Of a DNA stretch of 64,000 nucleotides, positions 10,641 through 20,903 are shown in pieces. Source of the stretch: Paralithodes platypus (taxonomy: Eukaryota; Arthropoda; Malacostraca; Decapoda; Lithodidae); the NCBI GenBank assembly GCA_032716605.1, contig CM064572.1:42457397-42521396 (forward strand), given 5' to 3'. The notes under the pieces are model-generated. The model did not search any database. It was not told the DNA's origin and saw only the letters and a list, made by a program, of their open reading frames with translations. The translations under genes and the position numbers were made by a program. Numbering within the stretch: position 1 is the first letter of the stretch; every line of letters begins with the position of its first letter.

Positions 10641-10881
10641 TTAAGGGAATTTTTTTTTTTCTGGACGTCCTTCTCCCTCATGTTTAGCCCCACTAGTTTA
10701 GAGATTATAAGATGTTTGCGCCAATAGTTTCGCGATTTTCAGACCTTCAGCCAATTTATGTTGTCAAGAATAAGACCTTTCGTGCCATTTAGGTGTCTAT
10801 TTTAAATTTCCTGGCGAGCGATAGCCAGCCTATAATTAAAGAGAAACCTGAATTTGGCCAAGTCATTTTCCTTCCCAAAAC

Positions 10882-10882
<1 letters not shown>
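10641..10882 (+). mobile_element. TTAA element, family A (3' truncated at microsatellite)
   Basis: TTAAGGGAATTTTTT...CTTCTCCCTCATGTTTAGCC...GGCGAGCGATAGCCAGCC, ending where (ATGT)n begins. Confidence 0.7.
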
Positions 10883-10913
<31 letters not shown>

Positions 10914-10922
10914 TGTATGTAG
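10883..10922. repeat. (ATGT)n microsatellite
   Basis: Ten tandem ATGT units. Confidence 0.95.
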
Positions 10923-11041
10923 CCGTAATGCAATTTCATGTACATTTTCAACACACATATAAACGTGTATTATAATAATTTACAAATCTTGTATACTGTA
11001 TATGTTTGTACTGTATGTATGTATTTACATGCATATGTTTA

Positions 11042-11075
11042 ACACACAAACAACAATTACAACAACAACAACCAT

Positions 11076-11123
<48 letters not shown>

Positions 11124-11377
11124 CGTCCTGATGTGGCGGCGTCTACGCCGTGGGGCCACCTCCCGAGGCTGCCAACCGCGGATGGCTGCCGACCCTCCAC
11201 AGCCGAAGACAAAATCAACGACCAGTGGAGGAAAACCGGATGCCGGCCGCGGGGAGCAGTTTCGGGAGCCAAACCGTCACAACCATCCCCTGCCCCCTCC
11301 CTGGGGGCACGGGTCCTTGGAGCGGCTTCGGTCGCGCCGGGAATTTCCACGGGGCTGTTCGGCCAGGCAGCTTAGGG

Positions 11378-11411
<34 letters not shown>

Positions 11412-11412
11412 G
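11042..11412 (+). mobile_element. SINE-like GC-rich element with (AAC)n tail, copy 1
   Basis: A GC-rich body (about 11125-11377) sits between two (AAC)n tracts (11058-11121 and 11378-11411). The 3' end, GGGGCTGTTCGGCCAGGCAG then CTTAGGGAAC(AAC)n, is repeated at 24378-24417, as is GCGGCTTCGGTC. The shared 3' end joined to the same simple-repeat tail points to an RNA-mobilised element. No clear tRNA A or B box is visible, so the SINE label is provisional. The left AAC tract may be the tail of an earlier copy into which this one inserted. The glutamine-rich open frames here are the repeat itself. Confidence 0.6.
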
Positions 11413-11683
11413 CAACACATATACGAGTTCCCCTCGGACCAGTGTGTAAAACGAGCACTGACAGAGCGAAAATCACCAGCCTGATCCAATTTGACTAGAA
11501 CGAGCACAACAGTTGAAATATTGTGTTGACAAATGGGTGGCGGGGCGGCGGGAGTGGGGCGAGGGATATATTTTACTCTCGGCACTTGTTTTGTAATGGT
11601 TCTAATATTTACCAAGGGCGAGGGGGTGGGGGTATCTATTGCCGGGATGTGTATTGTGTATGTGTTTTGCCTTTGAGTGATGA
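11413..11683. other. Non-coding, nothing recognised
   Basis: Mixed sequence with a GC-rich patch at 11533-11570. No gene or repeat supported. Confidence 0.4.
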
Positions 11684-11749
11684 TTATTTATATTATTATT
11701 AATATTATTATTATTATTATCATTATTATAACTATTAGTGTTGATTGAC

Positions 11750-11796
<47 letters not shown>

Positions 11797-11830
11797 ATTA
11801 TCATTATTATTATTATCTTAAATATTGACG
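11684..11830. repeat. (ATT)n microsatellite, interrupted
   Basis: Two main ATT runs at 11690-11730 and 11752-11815. Confidence 0.9.
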
Positions 11831-11870
11831 AATTATGATTATGTTATTCATTTAGAGTGGCACTAGTAGG

Positions 11871-13430
11871 GTACTAGTATCTATAGCCTGTATGTGCTTA
11901 ACCTTTCAGTGACGATTTGTATAGTATATGAATTACTGATGGTGTAACTCGTGTCGTGGTGGTTTATATATTTATATAGCCAAGTATCTATAGCCAGTGT
12001 GTGTTTATCTTTATATAGCCAAGTATCAATAGCCAGTGTGTGTTTATCTTTATATAGCCAAGTATCTATAGCCAGTGTGTGTTTATCTTTATATAGCCAA
12101 GTATCTATAGCCAGTGTGTGTTTATCTTTATATAGCCAAGTATCAATAGCCAGTGTGTGTTTATCTTTATATAGCCAAGTATCTATAGCCAGTGTGTGTT
12201 TATCTTTATATAGCCAAGTATCTATAGCCAGTGTGTGTTTATCTTATATAGCCAAGTATCAATAGCCAGTGTGTGTTTATCTTTATATAGCCAAGTATCT
12301 ATAGCCAGTGTGTGTTTGTCTTTATATAGCCAAGTATCTATAGCCAGTGTGTGTTTATCTTTATATAGCCAAGTATCTATAGCCAGTGTGTGTTTATCTT
12401 TATATAGCCAAGTATCAATAGCCAGTGTGTGTTTATCTTTATATAGCCAAGTATCTATAGCCAGTATGTGTTTGTCTTTATATAGCCAAGTATCTATAGC
12501 CAGTGTGTGTTTATCTTTATATAGCCAAGTATCTATACCCAGTGTGTTTATCTTTATATAGCCAAGTATCTATAGCCAGTGTGTGTTTATCTTTATATAG
12601 CCAAGTATCAATAGCCAGTGTGTGTTTGTCTTTATATAGCCAAGTATCAATAGCCAGTGTGTGTTTATCTTTATATAGCCAAGTATCTATAGCCAGTGTG
12701 TGTTTATCTTTATATAGCCAAGTATCTATACCCAGTGTGTTTATCTTTATATAGCCAAGTATCAATAGCCAGTGTGTGTTAATCTTTATATAGCCAAGTA
12801 TCTATAGCCAGTGGGTTTTTGTCTTTATATAGCTAAGTATGAATAGCCAGTGTGTTTATCTTTATATAGCCAAGTATCTATAGCCAGTGTGTGTTTATCT
12901 TTATATAGCCAAGTATCTATACCCAGTGTGTTTATCTTTATATAGCCAAGTATCAATAGCCAGTGTGTGTTTATCTTTATATAGCCAAGTATCAATAGCC
13001 AGTGTGTATTTATCTTTATATAGCCAAGTATCTATAGCCAGTGTGTGTTTATCTTTATATAGCCAAGTATCTATAGCCAGTGTGTGTTTATCTTATATAG
13101 CCAAGTATCAATAGCCAGTGTGTTTTTATATAGCCAAGTATCTATAGCCAGTGTGTGTTTATCTTTATATAGCCAAGTATCTATAGCCAGTGTGTGTTTA
13201 TCTTTATATAGCCAAGTATCAATAGCCAGTGTGTGTTTATCTTTATATAGCCAAGTATCTATAGCCAGTGTGTGTTTATCTTTATATAGCCAAGTATCTA
13301 TAGCCAGTGTGTGTTTATCTTTATATAGCCAAGTATCTATAGCCAGTGTGTGTTTATCTTTATATAGCCAAGTATCTATAGCCAGTGTGTGTTTATCTTT
13401 TCAGTGACTATTTGTTTAGTATACAGTAAT
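11871..13430 (+). repeat. 39-bp minisatellite, about 37 units
   Basis: The unit TATAGCCAAGTATCNATAGC continues CAGTGTGTGTTTATCTTTA, 39 bp in all. Two main variants alternate irregularly: TATCTATAG and TATCAATAG. Occasional units lose 1-9 bp. Because 39 is divisible by three and no stop occurs in some frames, long open frames run through it on both strands (a 13-residue repeat YSQVSIASVCLSL on plus); they shift wherever a unit has an indel and are not genes. The array is bracketed by a direct repeat: a unit followed by CTTTCAGTGACGATTTG at 11871-11935 and TTTTCAGTGACTATTTG at 13370-13430. Confidence 0.97.
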
Positions 13431-13599
13431 GACAACTTCTGATTATATTTTTAATTTTGTATTGGCTCTAATATTTACTGATGTTGTCATTCGCTCACCA
13501 ACATTTGTCAGTAGCTGTAAATTACAGTTACGATTCACTATAAAAATACATCCGTAAAATCAACAAAAGAAGACCGTAAATTACCGCTATCGAAAATCA

Positions 13600-13725
13600 T
13601 GTGTGTTTAAGAAGGTTCTCTAGCAATCAACGGGGCATAGATGATATTAATTAACCCTTTGATTCCCATAGATCCTACCTAAGTTTAGTAAAACATGTTA
13701 ACTAAAATACAACTAAAGAATGCGC
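13600..13725 (+). repeat. Probable internal fragment of family D
   Basis: GAAGGTTCTCTAGCAATCAA followed by TTAACCCTTTGATTCCCATA and GATCCTACCTAAGTTTAG matches the centre of family D elements by eye. No complete ends. Confidence 0.4.
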
Positions 13726-13784
13726 CATGGATATTTAAATATTAGCTCTGTAGGTTTGAAAATCAATGTCTGACAGGTTGGGAG

Positions 13785-13965
13785 AGAGATATCTTGACAA
13801 GGATTCGAACCCAGTCACCCCAGGTATATTTGGAAGAGTTGGGCACCGTAACCACTCGGTCATGAACGGCTGCCGCTCATGACCTACTGGTTATGGTGCC
13901 CAGCTCTCCCAAATATACCAGGGGTGAGTGTGTTCGAATCCTGGTCAAGATACCTCTCTCGTAAT
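13785..13965. repeat. Head-to-head palindrome of a tRNA-like sequence
   Basis: Two arms of about 80 bp meet near 13875. Each arm carries a B-box-like GGTTCGAATCC or GTTCGAATCC (13801-13812 inverted; 13930-13942 direct) and an A-box-like TGACC..TGGTTA..GTGCCC. The arms are similar but not identical. The order A box - variable stretch - B box is tRNA-like (Ser/Leu-type A box by eye), but there is no sign of a normal acceptor stem with a CCA-proximal end. It is better seen as an inverted pair of SINE heads than as two working tRNA genes. Confidence 0.6.
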
Positions 13966-13987
13966 ATAATCTTCCTCACTGGTATGC

Positions 13988-14067
13988 GAGCCATAAATTG
14001 CATTAACTCCCACAGATCTGCCCAGAAATTTATACTTGACAGCTCCAAGCTCTTTACATTCCTGTGT
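13988..14067 (+). repeat. Direct repeat flanking family A, unit 1
   Basis: CCATAAATTGCATTAACTC...CCAAGCTCTTTACATTCCTG is repeated at 14566-14650 with small changes. Each copy is followed by a family A element in the same direction. Confidence 0.75.
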
Positions 14068-14382
14068 TTAAAGGGAGATTTACATTGGAGGGATATTTTT
14101 TTGGACCATTTTCTCCCTCATGATTAGTCCCACTGCTTTTGAAATTTTAAGACATTTGCCCCATTAGTTTGGTGATTTCGCCCCATGTCTATCAATGTTA
14201 AGACCTTTCGTGCCAATTAGGTGTCGCTTTTTTCGTGGCGATCGATAACTTAAGAGGAACCGGCCTTCTGCTGGGACATTTTTCTACCGAAAAATGTACA
14301 AATTTATCTGGACAGAGGGGATAAATGGTGTTGTATTAAGCTTAATGGAGGTTTAGGGAACAAACTGAAAATATCCCCTTAT
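14068..14382 (+). mobile_element. TTAA element, family A
   Basis: TTAAAGGGAGATTTACATTG to ATATCCCCTTA. It contains the usual CATGATTAGTCCCA and TTTTTCTACCGAAAAATG segments. Confidence 0.75.
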
Positions 14383-14439
14383 TTTTTTGTATGAACGTAA
14401 TTTATAGTAAAAGTACAGTTATCACCATATACAAAGTTA

Positions 14440-14526
14440 CATCAGCCAACGTCTTAAAATCTGAAAACTAATGGGGCTAAACATGAGGGAGAAAGGGGAG
14501 CAGAAACCCCGACCATCTCCCCTTAA
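14440..14526 (-). mobile_element. TTAA element, family A (partial, minus)
   Basis: CAACGTCTTAAAATCTG...GCTAAACATGAGGGAGAA...CCATCTCCCCTTAA; only one end is kept. Confidence 0.65.
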
Positions 14527-14565
14527 TATTCTTTCTAGATTCATAAGCAACTGGAATTATTGCAA

Positions 14566-14650
14566 GCCATAAATTGCATTAACTCTCACAGAACTGGCCA
14601 TAAATATATCACTGACCCTTCCAAGCTCTTTATATTCCTGGTGTCTTTTA
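14566..14650 (+). repeat. Direct repeat flanking family A, unit 2
   Basis: Second copy of the 13988 segment. Together with the following family A copy it suggests a local duplication of about 400 bp. Confidence 0.7.
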
Positions 14651-14668
14651 TGTCCACCAGACCATGGA

Positions 14669-14985
14669 TTAAGGGGAGATGGTCTGTTTTTATGGGCACC
14701 TTTTTCCCTCATTCGTAGCCCCTTTAGTTTTCATATTTTAAGACGTTTGATCCATTAGTTTGGCGATGTTAAGACCTTTCGCCACTGTTCTTTTTCAATA
14801 TTAAGACTTTTCGTGCCATTTAGGTATCATTTTTGTTTTCCTGGCGAATAATAGCGAGCCTGTTATTTAGGAGGAACCGGCCTCCGGCCGGGATTTTTTT
14901 TTTAAAGCTTGATGGAGGTCTAGGGAGGAAACTAAAACAATATTACAAAGATACATAAATGAGCAAATAAATACGCCCACCCCCC
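14669..14985 (+). mobile_element. TTAA element, family A
   Basis: Starts TTAAGGGGAGATGGTCTG. It keeps GGAACCGGCCTCCGGCCGGG and the GATGGAGGTCTAGGGAGG segment, ending in AATACGCCCACCCCCC. Confidence 0.75.
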
Positions 14986-15039
14986 TGAAGAGTTGTCCGT
15001 ATGGGTTGGCGAAATGGTCAGGTAGCGAAATGTCTATTA

Positions 15040-15246
15040 TCCGAAGCCATCGTGGTGGTGGAGGAAGAGCGGGAGGGGAGGGGAGGGGAGAGGAAGGAGG
15101 GGGGGAGGGAGAGGGGGGAATCTGGAAATTTTTGGTCTGTCCTCTCGAGTGCTTGTTGTCAGGGGATGTGAGAGAATTGACACCATATCCTTCCAGACTC
15201 TTTCCGGGAACACTTCTTGGGCTTTGTAAAGAGACTCGGATCCTTC
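15040..15246. repeat. GGA/GGGGA-rich stretch and unassigned sequence
   Basis: A G-rich run at 15056-15120, followed by sequence with no recognisable feature. Confidence 0.5.
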
Positions 15247-15624
15247 TTAAGGGGATAGTGGCTGTTTTATTGCTCCATTTATTTAGTTATTCATAATAAT
15301 GTTTGGTTTCCTCGCTAGACCTCAATTAAGCATTAAAAAATACCCCCTAGACCCCCCCTTCAAGATAAATATGTACATTTTTCGGTAGAAAAATGTCCCA
15401 GGCGAAGGACGATTCCTTTTATATTTACAGGCTCGCTATTGCTCGCCAGGAAAATATCGACAACTAAATGGCACGAAAGGTCTTAAAATTGACAACGAAA
15501 TGGGGGCGAAAGGTGTTAAAATCATCAAACTAGGCCTAATGGGCCGAACGTCTGAAAATCTCAAAACTAATGGGGCTAAACACGAGGGAGAAAGTGGTTC
15601 AGAAAACCGGTCCATCTTCCCTTA
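15247..15624 (-). mobile_element. TTAA element, family A (minus)
   Basis: TTAAGGGGATAGTGGCTG at the left and CCATCTTCCCTTA at the right, with the family's internal segments inverted. It sits directly against the 3' end of LINE L-B. Confidence 0.8.
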
Positions 15625-15678
15625 TGAGGAACGGGATACCTTTACCTTTAGATACCTTTAGAAGTGTTCGCCGCTCTT
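15625..15678 (-). mobile_element. LINE L-B 3' end with short terminal repeats
   Basis: On the plus strand GATACCTTTACCTTTAGATA then CCTTTAG: repeated ACCTTT units just after the RT stop. As with L-A, a short repeat at the 3' terminus fits a CR1-like element. Confidence 0.65.
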
Positions 15679-18642
15679 CTAGCGGCACCAAGGAGCGCGA
15701 CGCCCCTCGTTATGGGTGGTGATATGGTGCAGTAGACTGTTTGAAGCGACAGCTCGCTCCCTTGCGAGGATGGGCTCGTCTGGCACTTTTTGCAGTTCGA
15801 CATCTAGGGCTCTCTTGAAGTTGTCTAACGAGATGTCCCTCATGTCTCTTACTCGCCGTGGGAGTTTGTTGAAGAGACGTGGGCCTCTGTGTGATAACCA
15901 GCCCTCTCGCAGAGAGCCCATAGCACCCCTGTTATTCATCCGGGGGATTTCGCATTCCCAGCCTCTCCTATCACTGAATTTCATGACTATCGGAGTATGT
16001 AGGTTTGGTACTAAACCCTCTGCGATTTTCCATGTATATTATTAGGTAACGTTCTCTTCTACGTTTCAGTGAGTACAGATTCAGTGCTCTTAAACGCTCC
16101 CAATAGTGTAGATGTTTTATCGAACTTATATGCGAAGTGAAATTTCTTTGTACACTCTCTACGTCATTTATTTCACCTGCTTTGTATGGGGATGTTAATA
16201 TGCTACAGTATTCAAGCCGCGGTAGCACTAGAGATTTGAAGAGCGTTATCATAGGCAATTCACCGCGTGTTTTAAAAGTACGCAGAATCCAACCCGTTAG
16301 ACGTTTCGCAGCCGCCACTTTGACCTGGTTATGTACTTTGAAACCGATATTTTCAGACATTAATACCCCAAGGTCTTTCACACTGTCTTTCCGTTCTATT
16401 ATGTGGTTAGATTCTGTTAAGTAATTTGTAATTTCTTTAACACCATTATTATCTCCGTACCGTATTAATTGGAATTTTTCCTCATTGAATTGCATGTTGT
16501 TTTCCCTGGTCCACTGGAACACTACATTCATGTCTTCCTGCAGTCGGCCCGTGTCCTCTTGTGTGTTTACTATCTTGCTTAATTTTGTGTCATCAGCAAA
16601 AGACGACACCGTACTGTGTCTGGTGTTGGTATCTATGTCGCAAATTAGTATGAGGAACAGAAGGGGTGCTAGCACTGTTCCTTGGGGCACTGAGCTTTTG
16701 ACATCCGAAGGCTCAGAAGTGACTTGGTTTACTGCTACCGATTGTTTTCGGTTTACGAGGAAATTGTATATTCACCGTCCGATTTTCCCAGTTATACCTT
16801 TTGCTTTCAGTTTGTGGGCTATTATACCATGGTCACATTTATCAAATGCCTTAGCAAAATCGGTGTAAATGACATCCACGTTTTTCTTTTCTTCTAGCGC
16901 TTTAAGAATTTTGTCATAGTGTTCCAAAAGTTGTGAGAGACATGATCTTCCCGCTCTGAACCCATGTTGACCGGTGTTGTGTAGTTCATTTGTCTCCATG
17001 AATGTTGAAATTTTGCTTCGCAGGACTCGCTCGAAAACTTTAATGATGTGAGAGGTTAGAGCTACCGGGCCGTAGTTTTTTGGTAGTGCTTTACTCCCTC
17101 CTTTATGCAGTGGGGCAATTATTGCGTTTTTCAAGCTATCTGGTATGTCACCAGTGTCTAGACTCCTTCTCCACATTATAGCCAGGGGTTTTGAGAGGTT
17201 TTCCTTACATTTTTTCATTAGGATCGAATTCCATGAGTCCGGGCCTGGTGCCGAGTGGGATGGCATGTTGGAAATGGCCTCTTCTGTCTTTTGGACCGAA
17301 ATCAATATCCATCATCTGGGGGGTTTCCGTGGGGGAGGTTTCCATGAAAAATATATTTTGGTCTCTGATGACTTTTGTTTCATCAGGCTCACTGAATGCC
17401 ATTTCATACTGCCTGCTTAAGAGTTCGCTCATTTCCTTTTTGTCCCCTGTGAAAGAGCCGTCCCCTTTGCTCAGTGGGCCGATGTTTGATGTTGTTTTAG
17501 CCTTTTGTTTGGCGTATGAAAAGAAGTATTTGGAATTTTCCTTTATACCTGCAATAGCTTTCCTCTCCTCTTCCATATGTTGTAGTTCATATGATATACT
17601 TAGCCTTTGTTTAATTTCCACAATTTCTCTATCTATTTCGACCTTTTGCCTATCCTGTAGATTTTGATGTGTGCATCTTTGTGTGAGTAATTTTCTTCTT
17701 CTGTACAGCCTCCTCCTTTCCCGATCTTGTTTGCTTCTTCGTTTTGTTTGTCTTGCAGGTATATGGTGGCTACAGATTTGGGTCATGGTTTCTGTTATTA
17801 AGACTAGACATTCTGCTGGTGTCAGGTTATCCATTAAATCTTCCCAGTCTATTTCCTCCATTTCTTGATTTACCTCTTCCCATCTAATGTTTTTGTTATT
17901 GAAGTTAAATTTACTGAAGGGGCCGGTTTTTGTTCTCGATTCTGAGGTTGTCTGTACACTTTCTAAGGTTGTTTTGATCTCAATTAATTTATGATGAGTA
18001 TGTTGTGTCCGATATGTTAATGCTGTGTACTAGAGAGTCGTTGTTAGTGAAGACCAGGTCTAAGATATTGTTTTCCCGTGTGGGTTCAGCAATATGTTGG
18101 GTAAGACTAAAAAAATCACAAAGTTCAAAAAGCTTTCTCGTATTAGTATTTGCTTCTCCGGTGTTATTTGCTACTAACTGGTTTTCTAGTTGTCTCCATT
18201 TAATGTTTGGTAGGTTAAAGTCTCCTAGCCATATAATATTTGGTGTTGGGTTCCCCAGGGTTTCCACTTCTGATTTTATTTTGTTGAGCTGGGTTTTGAA
18301 TTCTTCTCGGGATGAGTCTGGAGGCCTGTATGTAACAATAACTGCTAAATTTAGGGATTCTATTTTAACTCCAAGTATTTCCACCACTTCATTACTGTTA
18401 TTTAGGAATTCAGTACATATCAGTGAGTCATGTATGTACAAGGCTACACCTCCATGTGATCTATGCGTTCTGTCCGCCCTATGTAGGTTGTAACCAGGAA
18501 TCCATACCTCACTATCTTCCTGATCTTTAATGTGAGTTTCTGTGAGAGCCGCAAATATAGCGTTTCCTTCTTCTAGCAGGCCCCTAATAAATGGTTCTTT
18601 GTTCGTGGTTCTATTTTTTAGGCCTTGGATATTTGCAAACAA
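15679..18642 (-). pseudogene. LINE L-B ORF2: endonuclease-reverse transcriptase, several breaks
   Basis: Read on the minus strand from 18642. The endonuclease (18642-17989) has FANIQGLKN, TETHI, GDFNLPN and TRENNILDLV. Its SDH motif is destroyed by a small deletion near 18000, where the frame changes. The linker (17861-17205) is very basic with RKLL and KYFFSYAKQKAK. The RT N-terminus (17305-16772) has SAPGPDSWN, YGPVALTS and YTDFAKAFDKCDH. A TGA at 16772-16774 stays in frame with the next piece (16690-15971), which has VPQGTVLAP, SFADDTK and RLEYCSIL. A further frameshift near 16035 leads to the C-terminal piece (15984-15679, RLFNKLPRRVRDM). In all there are at least three frameshifts and one nonsense codon. 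The FADDTK motif and general plan are CR1-like, but the sequence is clearly distinct from L-A. Confidence 0.88.
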
Positions 18643-18677
18643 GATTGGGGAGGGATTGTTTGGAGTACTATGTGTAC

Positions 18678-20310
18678 CTAATAGTCTTCAGGATGTATTG
18701 GCCACTCTTGGGAGGCCAGGAGGTGCTCGAGGTGTTCTATGTGCTCTTCCATCTCCCTCAGTCTCTTCATCTTCATCTGCCCTTTCCCTCCTTGCCTTTT
18801 TCCTCTGTCTCGTCCTCGCATAGCTAGAGAGTTTTTTGGGCTACCATTCATGTTAGGTCTAGCATATCTCCAAGTCCCTTTAACCCTTTATTGGCGGCGC
18901 GCAACTTATGTCGTGTGAAAGAAATTTGGACTAAGTGGCGGTTCACAACTTATGTCGTGTGCCATTTTCAGCACGTAATGTTGCAGAGAGAGAGAGCTGA
19001 GCAGTGTGAGGAGCGTAGTAAGGCTATTACTGACGCACACCACCGCGGTGGGCCAACTGAAGTGAAAACCACCCTCCCTTCCCCCCTCACACTTGCTACA
19101 CAGGGAATTATGTAGGGAAAGTACCTAATTACATGGTTTTTGCACTCCTGTTGCGCGATCGTTGCAAGAAAACTAACGGTCGTACAAGGATGGTTGGGGT
19201 GTCATTGGAAAGCTCTGTTTATGCCCTTTCAGGGATAGATACTTGTTTTACGCTCTGGGTCTTATTTAGGCATGAAACTTATCACGTAATCAACCCTATT
19301 TAGGGTAAAAACACCCCGCTGGGCGGTACATATAAATTACCGCCTAGGCCGCTCGTTAGGTGTTAATATGAAAAGCTGGGCATTTCATATTATAGCAGGT
19401 CTTGTTCTCAAGTGATGTCTTGCAAAGGGATGGGTGGTGGTATTTGCAAGTTTCACCAAATCTACATTTTCCATGACTGGTTATGTTGTTGCAAATTTTG
19501 GGATGAGCAAATCTACATGCATTCCCATTATATTCGCCCTTTTGACCAAAGTAGCACCTTCTTTCCAGATAATATCTGCACACTGGTGTAGACAACCCCA
19601 GTAGGTGTGGCTGGGGCTGCAAGGGGTTATGTGGTGAGCTAAGTGTGGTTGTGGGTGATAGTGGGCTTGGTGTATGGGTGGGTGAGGCCTGCAGGGGGGT
19701 GGAGTTACGGTCGGTTGTGGGGGGGCAGGTGGCAGTGGTGAGGGGGGAGACGATGTGGAAGGGGAGCCTGATATGGGGGCTTGTTGCATCCTACGTTCAT
19801 CCTGCAAATGTATTTGATCAACAGCAGTAGGGTGGTCAATGGCCATAGATGGGATTAATGTGGGTATTTTCTGGGTCTGGGGAGGTGTGGGACATGTGCG
19901 GCAGGGTTTGTGGATATGTAGGGTGCGAAAGGTTGTTGTTCGGCAGGCGATGTGTGTTGATGTGCAGGAGGCAATGTGGGCATTTTCATGGGACGGTGTG
20001 CGTGTGTGGGTTGTGATATTAGTATGGGCCCTGAGGCCCCAATAGTTCCCCATTTTCTGTGAAAGGTAGCTATTTCTTGGCTATATTTCAGTCTATCTTG
20101 TACTTCTGTATTTTCTACAGTCTGTAAGACTTGCCATGTGATATCGAAACAACTATCGCAGAAATGGAGGTTCTTCCCTCTTGTATTGTACGCCTCATTT
20201 ATTGGTGTCAATCCTATGCAAATCCTGTGGTATGGTTGCTTGCATATCCGACATGCGGTGCCATTATGCATGTGTATATTCATCTTACAACTCGTGCAGT
20301 TGTCTCTGGT
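18678..20310 (-). pseudogene. LINE L-B ORF1: PHD finger, Pro-rich linker, three CCCH zinc fingers
   Basis: Read on the minus strand, ORF1 starts near 20310, upstream of the first Met at 20283. A PHD-type C4HC3 set is visible: CTSC, CRIC, YHRIC and FCDSC. A proline/histidine-rich linker follows (19620-19990). Three CCCH fingers (19380-19590) come next: C-x7-C-x12-C-x3-H, C-x8-C-x5-C-x3-H and C-x8-C-x4-C-x3-H. After an interruption by a family B element (18880-19366) the frame resumes and ends in a basic, heptad-like tail (KMKRLREMEEHIEHLEHLL), stop at 18678-18680. Two frameshifts lie near 19865 and 19620. The product would be an RNA-binding partner of ORF2. PHD plus esterase is known in CR1-like ORF1s; I see no esterase here and CCCH fingers instead. 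A host CCCH gene was considered, but position and strand place it directly upstream of ORF2. Confidence 0.82.
18880..19366 (+). mobile_element. TTAA element, family B (copy 2), inside LINE L-B ORF1
   Basis: TTAACCCTTTATTGGCGGCG to GCTCGTTAGGTGTTAA. Deleting the element together with one TTAA rejoins the ORF1 frame exactly across the site (PAFHI directly followed by KGTW). This shows that TTAA is the duplicated target and that the LINE was here first. Confidence 0.9.
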
Positions 20311-20485
20311 AAAAAAAAATAAATAAAAATAAAAAAATTTCCACCCGCCCTTACATGGGGGAGAGAGAGAGAGAGAGAGGGGGGGGGTGGGGCTTGGAGG
20401 ACAAGGAGGTGTTTGTTACGCGGTTTGTGGGGGGGGGGGGGAGTGCCACTCGTTTACACTCGTTATGTTTAAACTTTAAGTAACT
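20311..20485. repeat. A-rich and G-rich low-complexity sequence
   Basis: An A-rich run (20311-20338) at the 5' limit of LINE L-B, then (GA)n and poly-G tracts (20357-20442). Confidence 0.8.
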
Positions 20486-20903
20486 TTAACCCTCCTCTAG
20501 CGGGTGCTCTGTGGCCGTTTTGGGCCTTTCTGGGCCGTTCTGACTGCTATATCAACCATCAGTATGAAAGGAACTGTATTGCGCCGAAAACTAGGTGGAA
20601 ATCGCTACACAATGACGCCACATACAGCTACGTAGCACTCGTGGAGCACTGACAGTGTTACCTCGAAGATGGAAGTTTAGCTGATTTTGCTACCTTGCTC
20701 ACTTTTAGCGAACTATTGGTTACACTGTCATCCTCACGCGCGGTGGGGGAACTGGAGTTAGTGTGGGCCGGGAGGCCACAGATGTCGGACGTATGGATCA
20801 TTACTATCCCACCCATTTTCACTCGATTTCCACCCTTTTTTCACCCGTTTTTTGCCAGTTTTTTCAACTCGACTTATGTGGTGAGCCGCTTTTTAAGGGT
20901 TAA
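20486..20903. mobile_element. TTAA element, family G (B-related ends)
   Basis: TTAACCCTCCTCTAGCGGGT at the left and GAGCCGCTTTTTAAGGGTTAA's inverse at the right. The right end, read inverted, begins CCCTTAAAAAGCGGCTCACC, close to family B copy 1 (CCCTTTATTAGCGGCTCACC). The interior differs from B, so it may be a B relative or recombinant. Confidence 0.65.

Noticed and set aside
11002..11484. Glutamine-rich 160-codon frame
   Set aside because: Gln and Asn runs come from (CAA)n/(AAC)n tracts flanking a SINE-like element.
11951..13407. Three open frames encoding a 13-residue repeat protein
   Set aside because: They follow from the 39-bp period. Frames shift at unit indels, both strands are open, and no start, promoter or unique domain is visible.
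19356..20283. Host CCCH zinc-finger gene
   Set aside because: Frames broken, same strand as and directly upstream of the L-B endonuclease, and rejoined to it once the TTAA element is removed.
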